The notes under the pieces were generated by a model. The model worked only from the letters and a program-made list of their open reading frames with translations, made no database searches and was not told the DNA's origin. Shown here piece by piece: positions 6,615 through 14,334 of a stretch of 16,605 bases of DNA (position 1 is its first letter; the number at the start of each line of letters is the position of its first letter). The translations under genes and the position numbers were made by a program. Source of the DNA: an uncultured Hungatella sp. (lineage in GTDB: Bacteria; Bacillota; Clostridia; Lachnospirales; Lachnospiraceae). The stretch covers positions 1-16,605 of the forward strand of contig CAJUPQ010000077.1 of assembly GCA_910588505.1 (NCBI GenBank). The letters run 5' to 3'.

Positions 6615-8042
6615 CTAAATTTTGTAAAACTCAAATCCCATGAAATAAGCCAGATTCTCCAGTTCTTTTGTCCAATCGCCTTCCACAATACCATAATGCT
6701 GAGTCACTCCAATGTTCACAAGACGGCCAAACAACTCCTGGGGAGAAAGGGTTTTGTGCCTGAATTCACCATGGGAATAGCTGGCCATATAGTGACGGGT
6801 AGGCAACGCCTCCACCACCGTGCAAACCATTTTAAATACCCCGTCTTTCTCTGACATATGAACCATTGTTTTTTCACCTTTCGGAAATACGTACCAGGCA
6901 AAAGGTGCTCCTGCATACTTGTAATTAGTCTTTGCAAACCGCTCATCTCTGGCAATGATCACATTTTCCGGACACTCCGTGTAATCATTAGGGCCTGCAT
7001 GTCCTGCCGCAAAACAATTCCTTTGATTAATGATGTAAAAAGGCTCAATAAAATTGGCCCGTTTCCCGCTAATAAGTCTTAAAATATATACCGCCAGCCC
7101 GCCTCCTAAGTCTCCTTCAGGCACCACTGTCAGGGCGGATTCTTTTCTGGTCGGGCAAAAACCAGGACGCAGCCCTACCTTTCTTAAAAGTACTGGATCA
7201 ATGTCATTAAGCACTGTTAAGTCCAGCTGATATTTTTCCGATAAATTTTCCAGGGCCATAGAAGCCCGCACTGACGCCTCAAACTTCCTCTCATCCACAT
7301 TGGGATAAAATTGAAACTGATCTTTCAGTCTTCTGGTCACACTGCTTAAAGTTTCTCCGGAAATCATTTCAATCTCATCTAATAGCTCCGCCACCGACAG
7401 AAAATGAAGTTCCGGACCTGCTTTCATAAATAGATTGTAAGGATCCACATAGGTGGCCCACATGGCCTCATTATAGGATGCCAAAAGCCCCACGCTGCTC
7501 CTCCTAAGCTGGCTGCGACACATGGCTGCTTTTGCAAAAGAACATAATTCTTCTTTTACCTGTTCTATGGTACCGATAAATGTCTTGCACATGGGACGGT
7601 CAAAACGTCTGAAATCACCAGAGGCTTCCTGAACTCCCACCAGACTGCCAGCAGACAAAAATTCCACAAATTCATCTTCATCGTTCGTATCTGAAATATC
7701 AATACGCTCCCGTACGATGCTTGTAAAAAAAATGGGTACTGTGGGCATATCTCTCAAAAATCGGATCCACGCAAAATCCTCTGCCCAGGACAGGTAGACA
7801 GCCGCTACACAGTCAACCTTCTCCTGAAAGAAAAGGTCAACCGCCTTCTCCACATCCTGACGCTCATAAACAATACCCGGAGTAATGACATCTCCGATTT
7901 CTCTGAAATTATCCAGAATCATCTGCTCCTCTGCCGTCTTTCGCACCTCATAGGTTTTGTGGGCGGTTCCTTCTCCCAGACATTTGAATCTGGGAGAGCC
8001 TATTAAAAGAAGTCCCATACGGGGATTCCGTATCGTAATCAA
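6615..8042 (-). CDS. L-fucose/L-arabinose isomerase-fold protein
   Basis: A 475-residue protein related to the FucI/AraA ketol-isomerase family, which interconverts aldoses and ketoses with a divalent metal. The N-terminal Rossmann-like part (MGLLLIGSPRFKCLGEG, then about 80-200 with VDCVAAVYLSWAEDFAWIRF) and the C-terminal barrel (VVPEGDLGGGLAVYIL, VEALPTRHYMASYSHGEFRH, VTQHYGIVEGDWTKELENLA, then YFMGFEFYKI) follow the family layout. The C-terminal histidines and the EGDW segment probably include active-site residues. A reading frame extends to 8060, but its first codon lies inside the AGGAGGTGAG ribosome site; the TTG at 8042, eight bases past AGGAGG, is the real start. The protein is too diverged to name a substrate. 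It sits between the glycosidase-like and PMI-like genes, so it probably makes the ketose before phosphorylation. Confidence 0.78.
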   Translation of the reverse strand: MITIRNPRMGLLLIGSPRFKCLGEGTAHKTYEVRKTAEEQMILDNFREIGDVITPGIVYERQDVEKAVDLFFQEKVDCVAAVYLSWAEDFAWIRFLRDMPTVPIFFTSIVRERIDISDTNDEDEFVEFLSAGSLVGVQEASGDFRRFDRPMCKTFIGTIEQVKEELCSFAKAAMCRSQLRRSSVGLLASYNEAMWATYVDPYNLFMKAGPELHFLSVAELLDEIEMISGETLSSVTRRLKDQFQFYPNVDERKFEASVRASMALENLSEKYQLDLTVLNDIDPVLLRKVGLRPGFCPTRKESALTVVPEGDLGGGLAVYILRLISGKRANFIEPFYIINQRNCFAAGHAGPNDYTECPENVIIARDERFAKTNYKYAGAPFAWYVFPKGEKTMVHMSEKDGVFKMVCTVVEALPTRHYMASYSHGEFRHKTLSPQELFGRLVNIGVTQHYGIVEGDWTKELENLAYFMGFEFYKI

Positions 8043-8070
8043 TGTTCTCACCTCCTGCAACTGTATTTGA

Positions 8071-10185
8071 TTATATATATAATTTTAACTGGATCTGATC
8101 CCCAGCCGCTGGCAGCTCATACTCTCCATCCTGAGATACCAGTTTCTTCCCTTCCAAAACTGCTTCTCCGTTCCAACGCAGTTTCAGATACTTAAGCTCC
8201 TGATTTCCCTGCTCCTTTATCACACTCAGCCTGTATCCTTCATGCTCACCCACATCCATGATTATAGAAATCTTTCCAAAACGGGTAGGTGTTCGCTCCA
8301 ATACAAGACTGTTCTCTTTTTGGGGAAGCCATTCCTCAGGAAAACCTGCAAAGAGTTTCACACCTTCTGCCTCCTCCAGAACCAGCAGATTTCTTACCAG
8401 GCGGATAAATTCCACAGAAGCCCAATTATGAGGCATATCCCCGCAGATTTCTGCGCTGTGAGTCTCCTTTACAGGCTGTTCCTCTCTCCAGACCCGGCTG
8501 GGAGAGGCATGGTTGGCAAAGGCATATAAATAATCCACTGCTTTTTCCCCATTACCGGCCTGTAAAAACATCTGAGCAAACCGAACGCTGGAATACACAT
8601 AAACCGACTGGTCAGACCGCCATCCTGTGCACTCCGGAATCCCCTCTCTGTCATCAATGGAATCCATAAGCTCCCTTAGATTTGCAACCACCGGATCATC
8701 CGGAGTAAATTCCCCATGAAACGCCACACGGGCAATCGTAGCCGAACAAGTCTGAGGCTTATACGCCTCATTATGAGCCATACTCAGAGGCACATAGGGG
8801 ATCCCCTCTTTGGTAACTTTCCTGTCTCTGTCCATGCATTCTTTCATCCTGGCCGCCAGTTCTTTTGCAAAGGTTCCAAATTCCTCAAACCTTTCAAGCT
8901 TCAGCCGTTTTCCAGCCTGATATGCATCCCGAAGTCCTAAAATCACGGTCATTGGGGTAGTATATTCCGGCTCCGGTCCATAGATACCTCCATCTCCGAA
9001 GGAAGGCGGGAACATACCATATGCCGCATAATCTTCTCCCAATTTAAGAGAGTCGTCTCTCATACGACGAAGATGCTCCATTCCCCGTACCATAACAGGC
9101 CACATCTCCCGAAGCCTGTCATCGTCATTGCGTAGCTCGCACTGCCTTACTATGGTGGAGAGAGCAACCGCTGTCTCCTTGTGATGATCCGGAAGAATGC
9201 GTATGGATCCGTCGGGCTTCACTCGCTTTAGCACCGCCTGGAGACATTGGAAGCCCTCTTCATCTCTTCCCATCATGTAAGCACATTCCCCAAAATAATA
9301 TCCGTCTACCACCCACAGTCCCCGGTATATGGTGGGACCTACATGAAACTCACAGATGTCTTCCACGATTTCTCTTGCCTGGAGAATATTACGTCCGCAG
9401 GAATCCAGCATTTCCTGTATCTGTCTGTCGGGAATATGAAACTGGTTTAAAAATGGATGGACGCTATCCCAGTATTTCTCCGCCCATCCGAGGGCATTTC
9501 TGGCATAATTCAGAGTAAATTTTGACAGAGAAACTCTGCCATGGTATACCAGAGCAAAAGCTCCCTCCCATACATCGCCTTCCCGGATCACACTTGTTTC
9601 ACTCTCTTTTCCATTAGAATATATAGAAGTATAAAGAGCAATAGGCGCGGGAATTCGGGGATGGCCCACAGGAAGAGCATAAGCGGAGTTTTTGCTTCTG
9701 CAGGTTTCCGGCGGATCCGAAGCTTCCCCCAACTCTTGAAGATACACAGCACTCTTTGCATGACCAAACCCTTCTTTCGCCTCCATACGAAACAGGATCA
9801 CATCCATACGGGCGCCTGCTTCATCCTGATAGGCAAATGTAGTCCATTGAAACAAAGTTTCCTCATATTCTTCTCTGGTAGTAACAATCGCTGCCCGGGG
9901 AGACCCAAAATCCTGCGTCCGCCTTACCAGCCTGTCCCTGTGGTAAAATTTCGGCAGGTAACGATATTTGAATCCCATATTTCCTTCCTGGCAATTTAAG
10001 ATACGTTTATCACAGGCTGGAATGGTACCGTCTACAAACTGATTTTGGTCCCCTTCCCACAGATAATTTAAACTTCCGTCTTCCCGCACAATGGTCTTAT
10101 AGTAATCATCAACAAGTCCGATGCATGTCTGGTTAATCTCCGGTGCAAACCTAAAATCAATCACCCGGTTGTGTAAATCACTCAT
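8071..10185 (-). CDS. Six-hairpin glycosidase-like protein, cytoplasmic
   Basis: A 704-residue protein with an N-terminal beta-rich part (about 1-230) and an (alpha/alpha)6 barrel (about 235-620), as in GH78/GH15/GH63-type glycosidases. Suggestive sites are YRGLWVVDGYYFGECAYMMG (residues 287-306, with Asp294 a possible general acid), RILPDHHKETAVALSTIVRQ, GIPECTGWRSDQSVYVY (Glu518, Asp524), and ETHSAEICGDMPHNWASVEF (574-593), the conserved late-barrel motif of such enzymes, followed by a short C-terminal beta domain. There is no signal peptide, so the substrate must be imported first, which fits the adjacent ABC transporter. The ATG at 10185 is preceded by AGAGGAG. The CAZy family cannot be decided by eye; it may be an unclassified one. 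Products are presumably a monosaccharide and an aglycone or second sugar. It is also possible that it is a phosphorylase rather than a hydrolase. Confidence 0.72.
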   Translation of the reverse strand: MSDLHNRVIDFRFAPEINQTCIGLVDDYYKTIVREDGSLNYLWEGDQNQFVDGTIPACDKRILNCQEGNMGFKYRYLPKFYHRDRLVRRTQDFGSPRAAIVTTREEYEETLFQWTTFAYQDEAGARMDVILFRMEAKEGFGHAKSAVYLQELGEASDPPETCRSKNSAYALPVGHPRIPAPIALYTSIYSNGKESETSVIREGDVWEGAFALVYHGRVSLSKFTLNYARNALGWAEKYWDSVHPFLNQFHIPDRQIQEMLDSCGRNILQAREIVEDICEFHVGPTIYRGLWVVDGYYFGECAYMMGRDEEGFQCLQAVLKRVKPDGSIRILPDHHKETAVALSTIVRQCELRNDDDRLREMWPVMVRGMEHLRRMRDDSLKLGEDYAAYGMFPPSFGDGGIYGPEPEYTTPMTVILGLRDAYQAGKRLKLERFEEFGTFAKELAARMKECMDRDRKVTKEGIPYVPLSMAHNEAYKPQTCSATIARVAFHGEFTPDDPVVANLRELMDSIDDREGIPECTGWRSDQSVYVYSSVRFAQMFLQAGNGEKAVDYLYAFANHASPSRVWREEQPVKETHSAEICGDMPHNWASVEFIRLVRNLLVLEEAEGVKLFAGFPEEWLPQKENSLVLERTPTRFGKISIIMDVGEHEGYRLSVIKEQGNQELKYLKLRWNGEAVLEGKKLVSQDGEYELPAAGDQIQLKLYI

Positions 10186-10209
10186 AATTTCTCCTCTCTT
10201 TTCTGAAAT

Positions 10210-11031
10210 CTATCCTTTAACCGCACCTGCCACCAATCCGTCCACCACCTGTCTCTGAAGCAAAATAAACACAAGAATACTGGGAATAATCACCATCATA
10301 GTGGCCGCAAACATGGCCCCATAATCGCTGGCAAACTGACTCTTAAAATATAAAAGAGCGATCGGAAGCGTACGTTTTGATGTACTTGATGTAAGAGTCA
10401 TGGCAACCTGAAATTCATTCCAGCTTCCTAAAAACGCCAGCACGCCGCAGGTAGCCATGGCCGGCTTGGTAAGAGGAAAAATCACATGCCAGTACGTATA
10501 GTAAAAACTGGCCCCGTCAATATAAGCCGCCTCCTCCAGTTCCGTGGGTATCGTCAGGTAATAACTGGTAAAAATATACATGGACACCGGCAGGCTGAAC
10601 GTAGCATAACACACCACAAGTCCCGTTAATTTGTCATAAAATCCCAGATTTTTCATAGTGAGATATAAAGGCTGCAAAAGCGCCGCTGCCGGGATCAAAA
10701 GCGCCATACCAAACAGTCCTTTTAATGCACTGCGCCCTTTAAAATAAAACCTTGCCAGAACATAAGAGGACATGGACAAAACCATGACATTCAGAACCGT
10801 CGCCGAAACGGCCACAACAACGCTGTTACCATAGAATGAGATAATGGGAGCCATAGTAAGGGCTGTTACATAATTTTTCATGCTCCATGTCTCTGGCAGC
10901 GACAGGGCGTTTGACAAAATCTCTGTATTGCTTTTAAACGATGATATAAATACCCACAAAACAGGAGCAAGGGAGACAAACAAAATCAGCGTCACAAACA
11001 GATTGGCCATAATTCTCAGCAATCTTCTCAT
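10210..11031 (-). CDS. ABC sugar transporter permease, MalG-type
   Basis: A 273-residue integral membrane protein of the carbohydrate uptake class 1 (CUT1) type. Six hydrophobic segments are visible, beginning with LFVTLILFVSLAPVLWVFIS (11-30). The cytoplasmic EAA loop that docks the ATPase reads LEEAAYIDGASFYYTYWHV at about 165-183, ending in FPLTKPA, and is followed by GSWNEFQVAM, typical of MalG-type second permeases. Its ATG overlaps the stop of the first permease gene as ATGA, so the two are translationally coupled. No ATP-binding subunit gene is found in the operon; these systems usually share an MsmK/UgpC-type ATPase encoded elsewhere. It forms the pore with the partner permease and receives sugar from the lipoprotein encoded two genes upstream. 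Confidence 0.95.
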   Translation of the reverse strand: MRRLLRIMANLFVTLILFVSLAPVLWVFISSFKSNTEILSNALSLPETWSMKNYVTALTMAPIISFYGNSVVVAVSATVLNVMVLSMSSYVLARFYFKGRSALKGLFGMALLIPAAALLQPLYLTMKNLGFYDKLTGLVVCYATFSLPVSMYIFTSYYLTIPTELEEAAYIDGASFYYTYWHVIFPLTKPAMATCGVLAFLGSWNEFQVAMTLTSSTSKRTLPIALLYFKSQFASDYGAMFAATMMVIIPSILVFILLQRQVVDGLVAGAVKG

Positions 11032-11900
11032 CCGTTTCCCTCCCCTACTTTAAATAGTCGATTGATCATGGTAACCGTAATGCATCCCAGGAGTATTAAC
11101 ATTACTCCGGCGGCATTGGCCCTTCCGAAATTATTCTCTGTCATAGCCGTCCGATACACGAACATAGGCAGATTCATAGTCATATCCCCTGGCCCGCCTT
11201 TGGTCATAAGCATAATGGTGTCTAACTTCTTAAGCATACCTGATGCTTCCAGAATCACGCTGGTTCCTATGACATTTTTCAAAAGGGGCAAAATAATATA
11301 TATATTCAACTGGAGGCGGTCTGCCCCATCCACAATAGCCGCCTCCAAAACGGAACTGTCAATGGATATGATCTCCGTCAGTACGATCAGTGTGGTGATT
11401 CCTGCATAAGGCAGCCATGTCAGGGTTACCGTCAGAAACGAAGTATCATAGCTCATAATCCAGTTATGGGAGAACCCCGGAATAAACTTTCGGACAATAC
11501 TGTTAATCATGCCGAATTCCGCATTAAAAATACACAGAAACAGCATTCCCATGGCCGCGCTGGAGATAATACTGGGAATCATGTAGGCCGTCCTGGCAAA
11601 TTTCCAGTAAAACGGACGGCTTGCCAGGATCAGGGCAAAAAGAACTCCGATAAGCACATGAACGGTTCCCTGAAGAACGATCCACACTACATTATTCAAA
11701 AAACCTTTCTGAAATGATACATCATGGAAAATCAGATCCATGTAGTTGCCTAGGCCACAAAATGTAATAGCATCTCCGATCCTCCAGTTACACAGGGAAG
11801 AACCAAACAGTACAATCACAGGCGCCGCATACACCAGAAGAAACAACACCATTGTCGGCGCGATAAAAGTTGCATAATTAAAATATTTCTTTTTTTTCAA
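11028..11900 (-). CDS. ABC sugar transporter permease, MalF-type
   Basis: A 290-residue membrane protein, the first permease of the pair. Hydrophobic helices run from FIAPTMVLFLLVYAAPVIVL (12-31) through to the last at about 260-280. The EAA loop is LEAAIVDGADRLQLNIYIIL (185-204) followed by PLLKN. It lacks the long periplasmic loop of enteric MalF, which is usual for Firmicute CUT1 permeases such as UgpA/LacF types. Translation starts at a TTG, 11 bases after GGAAAGGAG, and the first codons give KKKKYFNYATF, a positive start typical of these proteins. It lies 32 bases downstream of the binding-protein gene and shares an ATGA overlap with the next permease gene. Confidence 0.95.
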   Translation of the reverse strand: MKKKKYFNYATFIAPTMVLFLLVYAAPVIVLFGSSLCNWRIGDAITFCGLGNYMDLIFHDVSFQKGFLNNVVWIVLQGTVHVLIGVLFALILASRPFYWKFARTAYMIPSIISSAAMGMLFLCIFNAEFGMINSIVRKFIPGFSHNWIMSYDTSFLTVTLTWLPYAGITTLIVLTEIISIDSSVLEAAIVDGADRLQLNIYIILPLLKNVIGTSVILEASGMLKKLDTIMLMTKGGPGDMTMNLPMFVYRTAMTENNFGRANAAGVMLILLGCITVTMINRLFKVGEGNG

Positions 11901-11932
11901 TGGCCAGGCTCCTTTCCGTTATCAGCTTTCAC

Positions 11933-13306
11933 CTATTCATTTTTTTCGGAGATCTCATTCATTTTCAGAACCATCTCCTCTGGCGTGATCCTGTCGTAAA
12001 TCAGCTCAGGATACAGATTCGAAAACCCGTCATAAGTCAGATTTTCATATGCCAGTTTGTTCATGGTTTTGTAAGTCCATTTTGTTTCCTTCAAATAATC
12101 CACCAACTGAGCCGTAAGCGGATTCTCCTGACGGTATTCCTGTGTAAGCTCCACCATAGGACCTACCGGAATATTCCCTCCCATCTCCAGCTTGATTCGC
12201 TGAGCATCTGCATTGGTAAACCACTTGATGGCCTCCCAGACGCCTGCCTGTTTCACCGGATCATCAGTACACATCATAAAACCATAGTCGTAGTTGGCAA
12301 TCATGCCATTCCCTGGAAACATGGCTACTCCTACTTTGTCCGCAAAGCCTTGTGTCGCCTTGTCCGAATCGGAAAAGTCCGGAATCATCCACGCACCGTT
12401 CGGCATAATAGCTGCTCTTTCCTGGAGAAAATAGTTGGCCATATTGGCATAAATACCGCCTACCGCGTCTGCAAAACAGTAGTCTTTAAACATGGTTTCA
12501 ATCATGGCCAGACCATTAATTACTTCCGGCGTATTCCAGTCTTTAATCTTCTCATCAGAATTCATCAGCTTATTTCCTGCCTCATTGGCCGTCCCGATGA
12601 TGGACACCAGGGTATTCTGGGTAGTCCAGGAATTTTCGCCTGTAAAAAACGTCAGAGGCGTAACGCCAATATCCTTTAATTTCTGCAGATTATCCATCCA
12701 CTCATCCCAGGTCTCGGCCGGAGTAATCCCCGCCTGGTCAAACATTTCTTTATTGTAGAAATATCCGAAACACTGGTTTAAATCCGGCACTCCATAAATC
12801 TTTCCATCAATCGTGTTGGATGCAAAAGCCGCCTCTCCTACTTCCTCTTTGTACTGAGGGTCCGCCTCAATAAAAGGCGTCAGATCTTGAGCCTGTCCAT
12901 TCTTAATGGCTAAAGACATTACCGGTCCTTTCCCCTCAACAAGATCCGGAAGATCTCCGGTAGCTGCCAGCACAGCCATCTTTTCCTGGTAACTGACATC
13001 GCTGGGAAGCTCCTCTACCACCAGCTTATACTGTCCGGCATAGTGTTCATTAAAGCTGTCAATCATGTACTTTTCTGTCTCTGATAAAACATTGGCGCCA
13101 ATACGATAGGTTGGATAATAAATTTCCACAGCCTCACCCTGGCTCTCCTCCCGGGCCGGTGTTTCTGTCAGATTTTCGTTTTCTGCCTGCGTCATAGGAG
13201 CCTCAGTAGGCGAGTCTGTCGGGGTTGTCTGAGAAGTATTACCGCTGCATCCAACCATGGAAACCGCCATTATGAAAGCTATTGCACATGACCATATTTT
13301 CTTCAT
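11933..13306 (-). CDS. Extracellular sugar-binding lipoprotein of the ABC importer
   Basis: A 457-residue solute-binding protein. Residues 1-19 are a lipoprotein signal peptide, MKKIWSCAIAFIMAVSMVG, cleaved before Cys20, which would be lipid-anchored outside the membrane; a flexible Thr/Ser/Pro/Glu-rich linker (about 21-60) follows. The mature part is a bacterial solute-binding protein family 1 (MalE/UgpB-like) fold, with KLVVEELPSDVSYQEKMAVL, LPDLVEGKG, FGYFYNKEMFDQAGITPAET then WDEWMDNLQKLK, which is the highly typical segment, and QERAAIMPNGAWMIPDF. It captures an oligosaccharide or glycoside and hands it to the two permeases. An AGGAGG site precedes the ATG, and the gene begins 15 bases after the regulator gene ends. 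The ligand cannot be predicted from sequence alone. Confidence 0.95.
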   Translation of the reverse strand: MKKIWSCAIAFIMAVSMVGCSGNTSQTTPTDSPTEAPMTQAENENLTETPAREESQGEAVEIYYPTYRIGANVLSETEKYMIDSFNEHYAGQYKLVVEELPSDVSYQEKMAVLAATGDLPDLVEGKGPVMSLAIKNGQAQDLTPFIEADPQYKEEVGEAAFASNTIDGKIYGVPDLNQCFGYFYNKEMFDQAGITPAETWDEWMDNLQKLKDIGVTPLTFFTGENSWTTQNTLVSIIGTANEAGNKLMNSDEKIKDWNTPEVINGLAMIETMFKDYCFADAVGGIYANMANYFLQERAAIMPNGAWMIPDFSDSDKATQGFADKVGVAMFPGNGMIANYDYGFMMCTDDPVKQAGVWEAIKWFTNADAQRIKLEMGGNIPVGPMVELTQEYRQENPLTAQLVDYLKETKWTYKTMNKLAYENLTYDGFSNLYPELIYDRITPEEMVLKMNEISEKNE

Positions 13307-13321
13307 TTCTTTACCTCCTGT

Positions 13322-14173
13322 TTAAAAGTCCTCATCATCATTTCTCAAATCCGTATGAACAATTCTTGGAACGCACTCGTCATAATTCCGATTCACATAT
13401 GCGCTATATATTATGTCAATCATGTTGAACTGGGCCATTCTTGAAGACATGGCTCCTATTCTGGCAAACATCTCCGGGCTTTCTACATATAAATTATAGT
13501 CTGCCATCTTGGCTAAGGGGGAAGCGTCAAAACGGGTAATCGCCACCAGAGGAGTTCCGTTTTTCCTGACAATTTCCGCACACCGAATCGTTTCCTGAGT
13601 CGTACCGGAGTAGCTGATGGCAATAGCGATATCTTTTGATGTAGAATTTCTGGCATGGAGCTTCTGCATATGCCAATCATCCCCAAACTGGCATGGCTTA
13701 TTCACCCTGACAAATTTCAGGCAAGCGTCTTTCGCCACCAGAAGGGATGCTCCCATTCCAAAAAAGATAATGTTCTGAGCTTTATCAATAAGTTCGATGC
13801 ACTGCCCCAGAACTTCCATATTCAGCAGCTTATTGGTATTATCCAGAGACACGATGTTTCGGTATGTTACCTTGCGTACAATCGTCTCCAGCGAATCCTC
13901 CCGCTCAATCTTGCGGGCCTGCTCATCATTTACCTCTTTCCGGGCCGACACTTCATAAAGCAATGCCTTGCGGAAATCCTTGTATCCGGCAAACCCTAAT
14001 TTGCGGCAAAAACGGATGATTGTAGATGCCGAAGTAAAAGAACTGGCTGCCAACTGATGAATGGTCATATTCACCACAAGCTCCGGACTTTTCAGAACCA
14101 GGTCGGCCACACCTTTTTCTGCTTCATTAATCCTGGAAGCATATCCTTTTAACCGTATCAGTACACTCTGCAT
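13322..14173 (-). CDS. RpiR/MurR-family transcriptional regulator (HTH plus SIS domain)
   Basis: A 283-residue regulator. The N-terminal helix-turn-helix of the RpiR family (about 1-80) includes VVNMTIHQLAASSFTSASTI followed by IRFCRKLGFAGYKDFRKAL. The C-terminal SIS domain (about 120-255), which binds a phosphosugar, contains IIFFGMGASLLVAKDACLKF and AIAISYSGTTQETIRCAEIV. Such proteins control carbohydrate operons in response to a sugar phosphate, most often as repressors. The frame reaches 14227, but the ATG at 14173 has AGGTGG seven bases upstream, and the promoter -10 box lies inside the longer reading, which rules the longer start out. It is the first gene of the operon, so it is likely autoregulated. 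Its effector is presumably the product of the ROK kinase or the substrate of the PMI-like protein. Confidence 0.93.
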   Translation of the reverse strand: MQSVLIRLKGYASRINEAEKGVADLVLKSPELVVNMTIHQLAASSFTSASTIIRFCRKLGFAGYKDFRKALLYEVSARKEVNDEQARKIEREDSLETIVRKVTYRNIVSLDNTNKLLNMEVLGQCIELIDKAQNIIFFGMGASLLVAKDACLKFVRVNKPCQFGDDWHMQKLHARNSTSKDIAIAISYSGTTQETIRCAEIVRKNGTPLVAITRFDASPLAKMADYNLYVESPEMFARIGAMSSRMAQFNMIDIIYSAYVNRNYDECVPRIVHTDLRNDDEDF

Positions 14174-14217
14174 CTGTCTTCCACCTGTCGTAATCATTTT
14201 TTTCACCAAGTAGCTTA

Positions 14218-14245
14218 AGTATAACATACCAATTCTTTATTACAA
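14218..14245 (-). promoter_or_regulatory. Extended -10 promoter of the sugar operon
   Basis: On the minus strand TTGTAA (14240-14245) is followed after 16 bases by TATACT (14218-14223), with TG one base ahead of it (extended -10). Transcription would start near 14211, giving a leader of about 38 bases before the regulator's ATG. It is the only convincing promoter found upstream of the nine-gene operon. Confidence 0.6.
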
Positions 14246-14248
14246 TCT

Positions 14249-14286
14249 TTTCACTCTAGTATGGTATTTTGTTTCACTGATTGGTA
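14249..14286 (-). promoter_or_regulatory. Candidate operator: two direct copies of TACCA-N(3-6)-AGTGAAA
   Basis: Just upstream of the -35 box the minus strand carries TACCAATCAGTGAAA and then TACCATACTAGAGTGAAA. They share TACCA and AGTGAAA with spacers of 3 and 6 bases. Such repeated sites next to a promoter could bind the RpiR-family regulator or an activator. This is pattern-based only, and the unequal spacers weaken it. Confidence 0.3.
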
Positions 14287-14292
14287 CTATTG

Positions 14293-14331
14293 TATGCAAT
14301 TATTCGTTTTTATAAGAAACTTTATTGCATA
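14293..14331. repeat. 8-bp inverted repeat TATGCAAT / ATTGCATA
   Basis: Perfect arms at 14293-14300 and 14324-14331 with a 23-base AT-rich spacer lie in the gap between the flotillin remnant and the sugar operon promoter. There is no T run to suggest a terminator. It could be a binding site for a dimeric regulator, or a chance palindrome in AT-rich DNA. Confidence 0.35.
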
Positions 14332-14334
14332 ATG

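Noticed and set aside
11900..12679. Long plus-strand open frame of 259 codons opposite the binding-protein gene
   Set aside because: It is the antisense of a well-supported lipoprotein gene, has no ribosome site, and its translation shows no recognisable domain.
2918..14173. Interpretation as a MurNAc or peptidoglycan recycling operon because of the MurR-like regulator and the mupG relic
   Set aside because: There is no MurQ etherase, no PTS and no amidase. The intact enzymes (six-hairpin glycosidase, FucI-like isomerase, PMI fusion) do not fit that pathway.
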